Position numbers and translations under genes: made by a program
From: JBOGZD01 sp050697155
Lineage (GTDB): Bacteria > Actinomycetota > Thermoleophilia > Solirubrobacterales > 70-9
Length of the DNA stretch: 36,102 nucleotides
Direction: 5' to 3'
NCBI GenBank assembly: GCA_050697155.1
Contig: JBOGZD010000013.1
Span: 1-36,102 of the forward strand
The notes under the pieces: model-generated
Databases searched by the model: none
What the model was told of the DNA's origin: nothing
Seen by the model: only the letters and a program-made list of their open reading frames with translations
Shown here: positions 25,851-33,268 of the stretch, piece after piece
Layout of the letters: every line of letters begins with the position of its first letter
How positions within the stretch are numbered: the first letter of the stretch is position 1

Positions 25851-26333
25851 TTAGCGTAGGTTTCCCGGCGTCGGCGGCTGCCGTCGACCGTTCGCGCCAT
25901 CTTGCCGACGGCGTCCAACTACAGCGTCCGCAACTCGGTCCGCAATCGCGGGAGGCGGCTCGTGCTCCCATGCACGGACGACGATCCAGCCGGCGTCGTG
26001 GAGCGCCGCGTCCGTGCGGCTGGCACGGGCCAGGTTCCGACTGATCTTGTCCGCCCAGTAGGCGCTGTTCGTCTTGGGAACACGGCCGTGATCCGGGCAG
26101 CCGTGCCAGAAGCAGCCATCGACAAAGACTGCGACGCACTCAGTGGGGAAGACCGCGTCGGCCGTCACTCGCGATCCGACGAGTGGTCGGACGTGCTTTC
26201 GGAAGCGGAGCCCACGCCGGTGGAGCTCAGACCTGAGGGCGACTTCGGGGCGCGTGTCTCGCCCCCGGTTCCCCTGCATGATCGCGCGCACAGCGGGGGA
26301 GGAGGCTGGCGGAGCGGGTGGCTTTGGGCTCAG
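25851..26333 (-). CDS. vsr: Very short patch repair (Vsr) endonuclease
   Basis: Vsr nicks DNA 5' of T in T:G mismatches arising from deamination of 5-methylcytosine, protecting sites of a linked cytosine methyltransferase. Recognised by MQGNRGRDTRPEVALRSELH, HRRGLRFRKHV, TADAVFP (candidate catalytic Asp), the zinc/active-site motif VFVDGCFWHGCPDHG, VPKTNSAYWADKISRN and VVRAWEHE. No ATG/GTG fits the full domain. A CTG at 26333 overlaps the stop of the upstream gene (CTGA) and gives a natural start (160 aa); otherwise ATG 26279 or a read-in from 26420 would be needed. It is the last gene of the methyltransferase operon. Confidence 0.9.
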   Translation of the reverse strand: MSPKPPAPPASSPAVRAIMQGNRGRDTRPEVALRSELHRRGLRFRKHVRPLVGSRVTADAVFPTECVAVFVDGCFWHGCPDHGRVPKTNSAYWADKISRNLARASRTDAALHDAGWIVVRAWEHEPPPAIADRVADAVVGRRRQDGANGRRQPPTPGNLR

Positions 26334-27202
26334 GAGGCGTTCTTGGGTTCGATCACGTAACCGGTCTTCGCGAGGCGGTCCATGGCGCGCTTGTGTCTTG
26401 CTTTGTCCTCGTCTGCCCACTCGGACCTCTCGCGCATGTTGCGCGTGGCGATGTACTCCCAGTCGACCTCGGCAGCCTTGTTCCGAGAGGCGATGTAGTC
26501 GCCGACGACCACCTTAAGCGCTTCGATGTGATCCGTTGCATCGCGGCGAACGAGGCGGCCAGCCTCCGCAGCGATGGCGAGGGCGAGGTCGACCGCCTTT
26601 TCCTCCGGCAGCTGCAGAACCTCACCCCAAAACTCAGCGGATGACGGGCGCCAGACTGCATCCTCGAAGGTGCTCGTGGTCCGTCCGGCTGCGATCGCGT
26701 AGTTGGCGCGGACGCCCTTCGTGGTCTTGGATTGACGCAGCTGCTTTTCCGCGGTGCGGGCGTTGCGCTTCAAGGCGTTGATGATGTCGCTGTTCCTGGT
26801 CACGAGGCCGCTCTTGAGGACGTATAGGTGGAACTCGCCAGTGTTGGGATCGAACCGGTCCAAGTCGATCCCAGCGATCCCCGACTTGCGCATCTCCGGT
26901 CCCGCTGCGGCCAGTGCCTCGATCGCCCAACCGCCTGCGGTGACGAAGTTGCGGCTGTTGTAGTCCTCCACCAGGCGGCGTGTTGCCTCGGCGAGATCCA
27001 TCCCGTCGAACTCGATCCGCCGCACGAACGGGTTGATCCGCATCACGATCAACTTGCGGTAGGCCGGGACTGCCTCGCGCATGACCCGGATGTACCAGTA
27101 GTCGAACGCCTCGACGAAACTCTCCACCGCCTCGAACAGGGACTTGTCACTCGGGCCCTCGCGCGGCTTGAGGCCGCTCAGCTTGCGGACGCTCTTAGTC
27201 AC
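26330..27202 (-). CDS. Probable type II restriction endonuclease of the dcm-vsr operon
   Basis: No family is recognised with confidence, but position and motifs point to the restriction partner of the adjacent methyltransferase. Starting at GTG 27202 (7 bp after the methyltransferase stop, with AAGGG upstream) the protein has 290 residues. A candidate PD-(D/E)xK core is E95 (GWAIEALAAAG), D113 (AGIDLDRFDPNTGEF) and K130 (LYVLKSGLVTRNSDI); the ID-x(n)-KSG arrangement resembles PmeII-type endonucleases (tentative). Further hallmarks are NARTAEKQLRQSKTTKG and FEDAVWRPSSAEFWGEVL. An in-frame upstream start at 27328 would overlap the methyltransferase by 119 bp and is less likely. Its stop overlaps the proposed vsr CTG. 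Confidence 0.75.
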   Translation of the reverse strand: MTKSVRKLSGLKPREGPSDKSLFEAVESFVEAFDYWYIRVMREAVPAYRKLIVMRINPFVRRIEFDGMDLAEATRRLVEDYNSRNFVTAGGWAIEALAAAGPEMRKSGIAGIDLDRFDPNTGEFHLYVLKSGLVTRNSDIINALKRNARTAEKQLRQSKTTKGVRANYAIAAGRTTSTFEDAVWRPSSAEFWGEVLQLPEEKAVDLALAIAAEAGRLVRRDATDHIEALKVVVGDYIASRNKAAEVDWEYIATRNMRERSEWADEDKARHKRAMDRLAKTGYVIEPKNAS

Positions 27203-27209
27203 GCGTCCC

Positions 27210-28532
27210 TTATCGAGCGCCAAGCGGGAGCGCCTCCTGATGGTGATGCCAAATGTGGTCGGGGCGAACGCCCTTAACCTCCACATGCATACGTCCCTGG
27301 CGGACGACTGCCCATCCGTGGGTGCCAATCCGTCGATTTGCCGACCGCCTGCGCCACTCCGGGGCCGGCGGGGCCGGCTGCCTCGCGCCGTTCAGGAAGG
27401 CCAGCAAGTGGGCCCCCAGCCGCTCAGCGAGTCTCGCGGGAACGGCGTTGCCGATCTGCTGGTACTGCGATCGCGGCGAGCCGGCGAACGAAGACCCGGG
27501 CGGAAAGGTCTGGACGGCAGCACACTCATTAACGGACAGGCACCGGTTCTCGTCTGGGTGGATCAGCGCGGTGCTCGAGTGATCAGGCATCCCGAGGATG
27601 GTCGGCGCTGGCGCATCCCAGGACAGGCGCCGCCACCATCCGCTCTTGCCGCCCTCGGCCCGATATGCAGCTCCCATCGTTGCCCGCTGCAACGCGTCAG
27701 GGAGGTCACGCCAGTTGCCGCCGGGTGGGATGTGGCTATAGACCTCCCGCTTGCGAGAACTGAGCGGCTGCACCGGCCCGATGTCCACGATGCCGGCGAG
27801 GGCCTCGCGCAGCGAGCGATAGTCCGGAAGCCCAGGGCCGCCATGGGTTGCAGCGGGGAGGTAGCAGGGTTCGTCGGTCCGAACGCCGAGGACAATGGCG
27901 CGCTGCCGCAGCTGAGGCACGCCGTGGTCTGCTGCCTCGACGACTCCCCACGACACCGAGTATCCAAGCTCGACTAGCTGGCTGATGAACCAACGGAGGA
28001 ACGATCCCTTCCGTTCCTCCGGAGCTAGCGCTGGAGAGGCGGGACCGCGGTCGACCAGCCGGCGATGGGACAGAGCCGCCGACAACATCCCATCAACGTT
28101 CTCGACGAGGACGGCCTGGGGCCTCAGTTCGCGGACGAAGTCGAAGTACGCCGGGAAGATCGTGGAGGCCCTGGGGTCTTCGATTGATCTGCGGCGGCCC
28201 GATGTCGTGAAGGGTTGGCAGGGCGGCCCGCCGGCAAGCAACGCCAGCGATCCGGGCGCCAGGCCGAACTCGGCACGAAGGTCGGCGGGCGAGACATCTT
28301 CGATCGGAGTGGGCCTGATCGCGGCGGGCCCGTCTCGACGCGTGTTGGCTAGTTCCAGCGTGCCGACGCAGTCCGCGTCCATTTCGACCTGCGCAAGAAG
28401 CTGCCAACCCGCGTGCTCTAGACCGAGGTCGAGTCCACCGGCGCCAGAGAACAGCGAGATCGCGGAAGGCAGGACGACACTGGAGGCATCGGCCTCCCGC
28501 GTGAGATCTGGCTCCAAAACCGTTGTTGACAT
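27210..28532 (-). CDS. DNA (cytosine-5-)-methyltransferase
   Basis: A 440-residue C5-cytosine methyltransferase. The canonical motifs are in order: I LFSGAGGLDLGLEHAGW; IV GGPPCQPFT with catalytic C105; VI ENVDG (144-148); VIII QLRQRAIVLG (207-216); a target-recognition region with YSHIPPGGNWRDLP and KSGWWRRLSW; IX RCLSVNECAAVQTFPPG; X YQQIGNAVPARLAERLGA. An extra tail of about 55 residues follows motif X. The recognition sequence cannot be read from the protein. It leads the endonuclease and vsr genes with a 7-bp gap and then an overlap, forming a restriction-modification-repair operon. Confidence 0.95.
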   Translation of the reverse strand: MSTTVLEPDLTREADASSVVLPSAISLFSGAGGLDLGLEHAGWQLLAQVEMDADCVGTLELANTRRDGPAAIRPTPIEDVSPADLRAEFGLAPGSLALLAGGPPCQPFTTSGRRRSIEDPRASTIFPAYFDFVRELRPQAVLVENVDGMLSAALSHRRLVDRGPASPALAPEERKGSFLRWFISQLVELGYSVSWGVVEAADHGVPQLRQRAIVLGVRTDEPCYLPAATHGGPGLPDYRSLREALAGIVDIGPVQPLSSRKREVYSHIPPGGNWRDLPDALQRATMGAAYRAEGGKSGWWRRLSWDAPAPTILGMPDHSSTALIHPDENRCLSVNECAAVQTFPPGSSFAGSPRSQYQQIGNAVPARLAERLGAHLLAFLNGARQPAPPAPEWRRRSANRRIGTHGWAVVRQGRMHVEVKGVRPDHIWHHHQEALPLGAR

Positions 28533-28674
28533 GCCTGCTTCGCCCAGAAGGCGAGCGGACCGACGGTAGGCGGGGTTCCGGACGGAAGTTGGTGCTTGAC
28601 GCGCGGGGTGCGGACGCCGTTGCGGACGGGCCGTCCGTAGACGTCGCGCTCAATGAAGCGACGAACCACGCTCC

Positions 28675-28727
28675 GCCGCAGCCGACCCCGCCCCCTCGAC
28701 GAGCTCGGTGACGGGGTCGGCTGCGGC
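28675..28727. repeat. Perfect 16-bp inverted repeat, 21-nt spacer
   Basis: GCCGCAGCCGACCCCG (28675-28690) is the exact reverse complement of 28712-28727. It can form a long GC-rich hairpin. It sits upstream of the methyltransferase gene and at the border of the G-skewed tract; a terminator for antisense traffic or the hairpin of an oriT are both possible. Confidence 0.6.
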
Positions 28728-29030
28728 TCCGCTGGGTGGTGGTGACACGGGGAACGGGAGTTGATGCTGAATCAGGGTGAGGGCATGTCTGTGGGAGGGC
28801 GAGGTGCGCGGGGTGCGTGGGCTGTGGGCGTGTACTGCGGTTGGGCGACGACGGGGTTCCCGGTTTTGTTGTTGGGGCTTTGCAATAGGGGGGCGTCGTC
28901 GGTGTCTGGGCGGCAGCGGCGAGGATTGGATGAGGGCCCGGCGAGAGGGGGGTTGCGCCGGGTGACGCGAGAGAGGCGATGGCCAGGTAGGGCGCGTGGA
29001 CTGATCGCGCGCTCGGCTGTTTGAGGGGCT

Positions 29031-29153
29031 ATGGCCGGCCAGATGAGCAAGCCCGCGCCGGGCGCCGCCGCGCCGGTCGCCCCGGCGCGCGCGGCCTGCG
29101 CGGGCACGAGTTTCAAATTCGAGGTGCACTTTTTCGCCCCTCATGCCACATAG
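29031..29153 (+). CDS. Possible 40-aa small protein upstream of transfer operon
   Basis: ATG 29031 opens 40 codons (MAGQMSKPAPG..., then CAGTSFKFEVHFFAPHAT). GAGGGG lies just before the ATG. Composition is Ala/Pro-rich, then hydrophobic/aromatic. No family recognised; it may be chance in a non-coding gap. Confidence 0.25.
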   Translation: MAGQMSKPAPGAAAPVAPARAACAGTSFKFEVHFFAPHAT

Positions 29154-29161
29154 GGATAGAC

Positions 29162-29284
29162 ATGGATCATTCGGCGCCTCATCTGTCCAGGCCGGTGATT
29201 ACCCCTGCTGGGGTCATTGGGCTGCTTCGGCCTCTTAGGGTCAATGGGCCCCAGCGTGGTCTTTCCGCCGACTCGCGTGTCTAG
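29162..29284 (+). CDS. Possible second 40-aa small protein upstream of transfer operon
   Basis: ATG 29162 opens another 40 codons (MDHSAPHLSRPVITPAGVIG...) ending 7 bp before the replication-relaxation gene. Near-identical 12-mers GGGTCATTGGGC (29211) and GGGTCAATGGGC (29238), 27 bp apart, and the small palindrome ACCCC-TGCT-GGGGT lie within it, so this stretch may instead be an operator for the transfer genes. Confidence 0.25.
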   Translation: MDHSAPHLSRPVITPAGVIGLLRPLRVNGPQRGLSADSRV

Positions 29285-29291
29285 GTCTGCG

Positions 29292-29930
29292 ATGAGCGCG
29301 AAGAGCGCGACAGGAGGCCTGATCGTCGCCCGCGACCTGGAGATCGCCGCATGGCTCGATCGCCTTCACGGCGCGACCGTCTGGCAGATCCTCCGCCGCT
29401 TCGGGCTGGGGCGCACCCAGGCCTACCGGCGCCTGCAGGTCCTCGCCGAATACGGCGTGATCCGCCGCCGGCACCTGACCACGATCCACCCGCCCCTCTA
29501 CACGGTGCCCGCGCGCTCGCTGCGGTTGGCCAGCGTTCCGCACGCGGTCGAGGTCTCAGAGCTGGTCGTCTGCCTCGAGCTCGCGGGACGCGCGGTCGCG
29601 ACCGAGATCGAGTTGCGCCGCGAGCGCGCCCGTCAGCGCGAGCTCGGCGGGCGGCTCTCGGACTCGCAGTTAGAGACGGTGCTCGGCTGTCAGCGGCTGC
29701 CCGATGCGGTGGAGCTGCTCGCCGGCGGCGGGCTGGTCGCCCATGAGATCGAGCTCTCGAGCAAGGGGGCGGCGCGGCGCGGCCGGGTGCTCGCCGCCTA
29801 CGCCGCCTCGAGCTATCAGGCGGTGCGCTGGATCGCCCCCGATCCCCAGCTTCGGGAGCTGCTTTGGCGCGAGGTCTCAGAGCGCGGATTGTCGGAGTTC
29901 ATGGAGGTGAGCGATGTGGTCAAGACGTGA
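29292..29930 (+). CDS. Replication-relaxation family protein (winged-helix)
   Basis: A 212-residue protein resembling the Replic_Relax family, needed for plasmid replication and DNA relaxation in mobile elements. An N-terminal winged helix (ARDLEIAAWLDRLHGATVWQ, FGLGRTQAYRRLQVLAEYG, LTTIHPPLYTV) is followed by a helical/alpha-beta part with HAVEVSELVVCLELAG, ATEIELRRERA and RLPDAVELLAGGGLVAHEIE, the E-x-E-rich core usual in this family. ATG 29292 was chosen over an upstream start at 29217, which adds unlike residues. It overlaps the next gene by 17 bp. It probably recognises the element's own origin (inference). Confidence 0.8.
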   Translation: MSAKSATGGLIVARDLEIAAWLDRLHGATVWQILRRFGLGRTQAYRRLQVLAEYGVIRRRHLTTIHPPLYTVPARSLRLASVPHAVEVSELVVCLELAGRAVATEIELRRERARQRELGGRLSDSQLETVLGCQRLPDAVELLAGGGLVAHEIELSSKGAARRGRVLAAYAASSYQAVRWIAPDPQLRELLWREVSERGLSEFMEVSDVVKT

Positions 29931-30327
29931 GCGCGAGCGCGAGGACGCGCTCGGGCTCTTCATCGGCGCGCTGGCGGTCGCCGCGTTCTTCGTCTGGGTC
30001 GCGCCGCAGGCGCTCGCGGCGATCCCGGGCTGGGTGGTCGGCGCCGGGTATCCGTGGCAGCGGCCCGACGACAGCGACGAGCGGCGCCACTGGCGCACGG
30101 TTGGCGCGTGGCTGCTCGTCGCCGGCACCGCCCTCGCCGCCGCCTACTTCCTGCTCGCCGGGCGACTCGGCGCCGATCGCGAGCTGCGCCGCTTCTCGCG
30201 CCAGTGGGACGGCTTTTCAGACGCCGCCTGGCAGACGCTCGCCGCGCACCCGTGGGGCTGGCTGCCGCTGTCCTGCGCGGCCGCCCTCGGGGCGTGGGGG
30301 CTCGCGCTCGTTTGGAGGTCGCGATGA
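29914..30327 (+). CDS. Small membrane protein of the transfer module
   Basis: 137 residues with three hydrophobic segments: about 12-35 (GLFIGALAVAAFFVWVAPQAL), 61-83 (TVGAWLLVAGTALAAAYFLL) and 112-133 (PWGWLPLSCAAALGAWGLAL). No conserved enzyme motif. It overlaps the upstream gene by 17 bp and the coupling ATPase by 4 nt (ATGA), so all three are translated together. It is probably a membrane partner of the ATPase, like TraM/TrbC-type accessory proteins; this is inferred from position only. Confidence 0.75.
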   Translation: MWSRREREREDALGLFIGALAVAAFFVWVAPQALAAIPGWVVGAGYPWQRPDDSDERRHWRTVGAWLLVAGTALAAAYFLLAGRLGADRELRRFSRQWDGFSDAAWQTLAAHPWGWLPLSCAAALGAWGLALVWRSR

Positions 30328-31679
30328 GCGGCGTCGGCGGCTTCGCGGGCTCACTGGCCTTCGTGGCGGCGATCGTCGGCGCGGTGGAGCTTGTCCGGCT
30401 TGCAGCCCGAGGGGCCGTGCGATGGGTTCGCGGTCGCTCAGGCGCCGACCCGCTCGCGGTCCGGATCGGGACCCGGGCAGGCGCGCGCCGAAGGCAGGTG
30501 GCGCTCGGCCTCGACGAGCTCCAGCAGGGGGTGTTGGTCGGCGGTTCTCCGGGCGCCGGCAAGTCGACCCTGCTCGCCGGGCTCAACCGAAGACTTCCCG
30601 ACGGGGTCGGGTCGCTGTTTCTTGACCTCAAGGGCGACCGCTCGATGGCTGGCCGCCTCGGCATCCCCGCCGAGCGCGTCTTCGGGCTCGGCGACCGGGT
30701 GGCGGCGGCGTGGAACCCGCTCGAGGCCGGCAACCCGGCGAGTTGGCGAGACATCCTGATGGCCACCCAGCATTGGTCGGAGCCCCACTACCGCCAGGCG
30801 GCGGCGCGCTACGTCGGCGCCTGCCTCACCGCTCTCGGGGCAAAGAACGGCGCGGTCGAGCTCGACGACGTGATCTCGCTGCTCGAAGCACCCAAACGCG
30901 CGACCGGCGCGCTGCGCTCACTGCCCGAGGCAGAGGGCGCGATCCTCGCCCGGGCCTCCGAGGCGATCTCGGCCGAGGCCTCGCTTCGCTCCGGGGTGCT
31001 CGGGCTTGCCAACCGCCTCGCCCTGCTTTGCGACTCGGCGGCGACCGCCGGTCGCTTCGGGCGCTCCGGCGGGATCGACCTGGCGGCGGTCCTGCGGGGC
31101 GAGCGGGTCCTGTTCAGCCTCCCGGCCGCCGAGTTCCCGGAGGAGGCGCCGGCGATCGCCGCCGCGCTGATCCAGTCCTTCGGTGCCGCCGGCCAGCGCG
31201 TCGCGCTCGGGGATGAGTCGCTGCGGGCGCTGCTGGTGATCGACGAGGCGCCGCGCCTCGGCGGCGAGCAGCTTCGCGAAGCGGTAGCGATCGGGCGCGG
31301 CGCGGGGATCGGAACCGTGGTCTCGGTCCAAGACTTCGCCGACCTCGACTACATCGCCCCCGGCACCCGCGAGGCGGTCGAGACCGGCGCCAACACCTGG
31401 ATCGTGATGCGCCAGGTGGCAAGCGCGGAGCGGATCGCAAACGCCTTCGGCTCGCAGACGACCAAGCGCCAGACGGTGCAGCTAGACGCGAGCCGCTTCC
31501 CGCTCTCCGACACGGGAATGCGATCGGAGCGCGAGGTCGAGGAGTACCGGATCTCGCCAAACGTGATCCGGGGGCTGGGGAGGGGAGAGGCGTTGGTTTG
31601 GCGGCGTTTGCGAAACGGTCGCCTCGACCGAGTTCACGTGCGACAAGCGCCCCGGACGGCAGACCGATTCGCGGACTGA
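30324..31679 (+). CDS. TraG/VirD4-like conjugative coupling ATPase
   Basis: A 451-residue P-loop ATPase. It starts with a hydrophobic segment (5-28), then VLVGGSPGAGKSTLLAGL (Walker A, 74-81), SLFLDLKGDRSMAGRLGI (typical of VirD4/TraG-type proteins after the P-loop) and a Walker B LLVIDEAPRLGG near 302. GRGAGIGTVVSVQDFADLDY and NTWIVMRQVASAERIANAFGSQTT correspond to the TraM-recognition/TraG-like C-terminal part. Coupling proteins bring the DNA-relaxase complex to the secretion channel. ATG 30324 overlaps the previous stop. No other mating-channel gene is in the element. Confidence 0.88.
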   Translation: MSGVGGFAGSLAFVAAIVGAVELVRLAARGAVRWVRGRSGADPLAVRIGTRAGARRRQVALGLDELQQGVLVGGSPGAGKSTLLAGLNRRLPDGVGSLFLDLKGDRSMAGRLGIPAERVFGLGDRVAAAWNPLEAGNPASWRDILMATQHWSEPHYRQAAARYVGACLTALGAKNGAVELDDVISLLEAPKRATGALRSLPEAEGAILARASEAISAEASLRSGVLGLANRLALLCDSAATAGRFGRSGGIDLAAVLRGERVLFSLPAAEFPEEAPAIAAALIQSFGAAGQRVALGDESLRALLVIDEAPRLGGEQLREAVAIGRGAGIGTVVSVQDFADLDYIAPGTREAVETGANTWIVMRQVASAERIANAFGSQTTKRQTVQLDASRFPLSDTGMRSEREVEEYRISPNVIRGLGRGEALVWRRLRNGRLDRVHVRQAPRTADRFAD

Positions 31680-31682
31680 GCC

Positions 31683-31904
31683 GTGGGAACGGATTACTCA
31701 ACCGAGCCCTGGCTGACGAAGCGCGAACTGGCGTCCACGCTGCGCTGCTCGGTGAGGACAATCGAACGGCTCCACCTCCCGGCGATGAGGGTTGGCGGCC
31801 AGAATCGCTACCGCCTCAGCGAGGTCGAGGCGTATCTGACTCACAAGAGCCGTCCTGCGCGGGTGATTCGATTTCCCACGAAGGAGAGGAATCCGGCGGC
31901 ATGA
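31683..31904 (+). CDS. Excisionase-like helix-turn-helix protein
   Basis: A 73-residue MerR-like/HTH_17 protein: WLTKRELASTLRCSVRTIERL followed by the wing AMRVGGQNRYRLSEVEAYL and a basic tail. This is the DNA-binding fold of recombination directionality factors and sits directly before the integrase, with a 4-nt overlap (ATGA). It therefore probably controls excision from tRNA-Gly. GTG 31683 starts 3 bp after the coupling-protein stop, so it may be expressed with the transfer genes. AAGGAGAGG inside its 3' end can serve as ribosome-binding site for the integrase. Confidence 0.88.
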   Translation: MGTDYSTEPWLTKRELASTLRCSVRTIERLHLPAMRVGGQNRYRLSEVEAYLTHKSRPARVIRFPTKERNPAA

Positions 31905-32987
31905 GCGTCTTCAAGCGAGGCAGCACCTGGGTGGCGAAGTTCCAGCTGCGCGGTGAGCAGCACTGGGTGCCCGGCGGCCCGTGGGCGACGAAGAGCGCCG
32001 CGCGGGAGGCCGAGCGCCGATACCGCGAGCGGCTCGAATCCAGGCGCACCGATGAGACCTGCGCGAGCTTCGCCCAACGCTGGTTGGAGGAGTGGCCGCG
32101 GCCGGCCGCGTCGACCCGGCGCATGTACGCGTACGCGATCGGGCGATTCGCGGCCGACTTCGGCCCGACGAGGCTCGACGCGGTTGAGCGCCTGTCGGCA
32201 CGGACCTGGGCGCTCGGCGTGCCTCGGAACATCTCGCGGGTGGTCGGGATCATGTACGAGGACGCCCGGAACGTCGGGCTCGTCGAGCACAACCGGTTCT
32301 CGAATCTGCGTCTGCCGGCCAGCGAGCGCACCGCGGAGATCACCCCGCCCTCGCTCGACGAGTATCGCCGGCTGCCTGGAGGCCTGCTCGGTGCTCGGGG
32401 GCTACGGCAACGAATTCCGGGCGATGATCCAGTTTTCGGCGTGGGCCGGCGTGCGCGCGGGCGAGCTTCACGCGCTGCGTTGGGAGGACGTCGGGTCGGA
32501 GTCGATCCGCATCCGCGGCGCACGCAAGCGCGACGGGACGATCGGTAGGCCGAAGAACGGTAAGGAGCGCGAGGTCGCGTTCCTGCCGCCTGCCCGAGTG
32601 CTTGATCAGGTCGCCCGACGCGGAGATCCGTTCGTCTTTCATTCGCCGCGCGGGAGTCCGCTCGTTCAGGGATCGCACCATTATGCGTGGCGCACGGTGC
32701 GGGCCGCGTCGCAGCTGCCAATGGAGCGCAAGGCGGCCGAGCTTCCGAACGTCCGCTGGCACGACCTCCGCCACTTCTGTGCGACTCAGCTCTTGGAGCT
32801 CGGGCTCGATCATTTCGCGGTCTCGGTGCAGCTCGGCCATGAGGACGGGGGAGCGCTCGTAATGGCGCGGTACGGCCATCCCTCGAAGGACGCGGCTCGA
32901 CGGCGGTTGCTTGGCGCGTTCGCATTACGGGCTTCGCCGGGCGATACCGCCACGAATGTGTTGCAACCTTTGTCCGATTCGCGCTAG
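31901..32987 (+). pseudogene. int: Tyrosine integrase of the element, interrupted by a +1 frameshift
   Basis: From ATG 31901 the frame encodes the arm-binding and core-binding domains (FKRGSTWVAKFQLRGEQHW, ESRRTDETCASFAQRWLEEW, RMYAYAIGRFAADFGP) up to SLDEYRRL. The conserved sequence then jumps one frame at the CTGCCTGG near 32372-32377. Removing one C there restores RRLLEACSVLGGYGNEFRAM. The second part has all catalytic residues: Arg in AWAGVRAGELHAL, HxxR in WHDLRHFCATQ, LGHEDGG and the Tyr in MARYGHPS. The repaired protein would have about 361 residues. It is the enzyme expected to use the CTGGTAGCA arms. Either a true inactivating mutation or a sequencing error. Confidence 0.88.
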
Positions 32988-33037
32988 ACCATTCGAGCGC
33001 GCCCAATCCGGGGCGCGGCATCGAAGGAGCGGATCCC

Positions 33038-33172
33038 ATGAATCTGAAAGGACCGGGCGGGCGGCGGCTCACCGCGCATGTGTCGAGGAAGCCGAGCGGC
33101 ACGAAGAAGGCGAGGACGGTGATGGTCGGCTACAAGGGCAAGACGGGCAGCGCAGGAAAGCGGAAGCGGTAA
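33038..33172 (+). CDS. 44-aa highly basic small protein
   Basis: ATG 33038 opens 44 codons preceded by a good ribosome-binding site (AAGGAG, 9-14 nt upstream). The product (MNLKGPGGRRLTAHVSRKPS, then KKARTVMVGYKGKTGSAGKR) is very rich in Lys, Arg and Gly with hardly any acidic residue, so it could bind nucleic acid. It lies 50 bp after the integrase and directly before a bidirectional terminator. No family recognised. Confidence 0.55.
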   Translation: MNLKGPGGRRLTAHVSRKPSGTKKARTVMVGYKGKTGSAGKRKR

Positions 33173-33211
33173 GGACGAGCCGACGTACCCGGCAGACGCC
33201 GACGACAAAGG

Positions 33212-33250
33212 AAGCGGCCCCGACACCTAGAATCGGTGTCGGAGCCGCTT
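33212..33250. terminator. Bidirectional terminator between convergent genes
   Basis: AAGCGGC-C-CCGACACC (33212-33227) pairs with GGTGTCGG-A-GCCGCTT (33235-33250), 15 base pairs with a single internal mismatch and a 7-nt loop. It separates the integrase side (rightward) from the leftward 150-aa gene. Confidence 0.75.
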
Positions 33251-33268
33251 GGCTCTACTCGGATGGGG

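Larger units (their letters stand above)
28533..29291. other. Gene-poor 0.76-kb gap: inverted repeat, G-skewed tract, tiny ORFs (origin candidate)
   Basis: Lies between the methyltransferase (leftward) and the transfer operon (rightward). From 28720 to about 29030 the + strand is strikingly richer in G than C, with several GGG runs including 28775-28799. A perfect 16-bp inverted repeat precedes it, and two 40-codon frames with GGGTCA-TGGGC repeats follow it. No clear long gene is present on either strand. An origin of transfer or replication is the most economical guess. Confidence 0.45.

Noticed and set aside
28418..28669. Minus-strand frame starting VRRFIERDVYGRPVRNG upstream of the methyltransferase
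   Set aside because: Looks slightly protein-like at first but soon runs out of phase into the methyltransferase gene; no family or start signal supports it, so at most a remnant.
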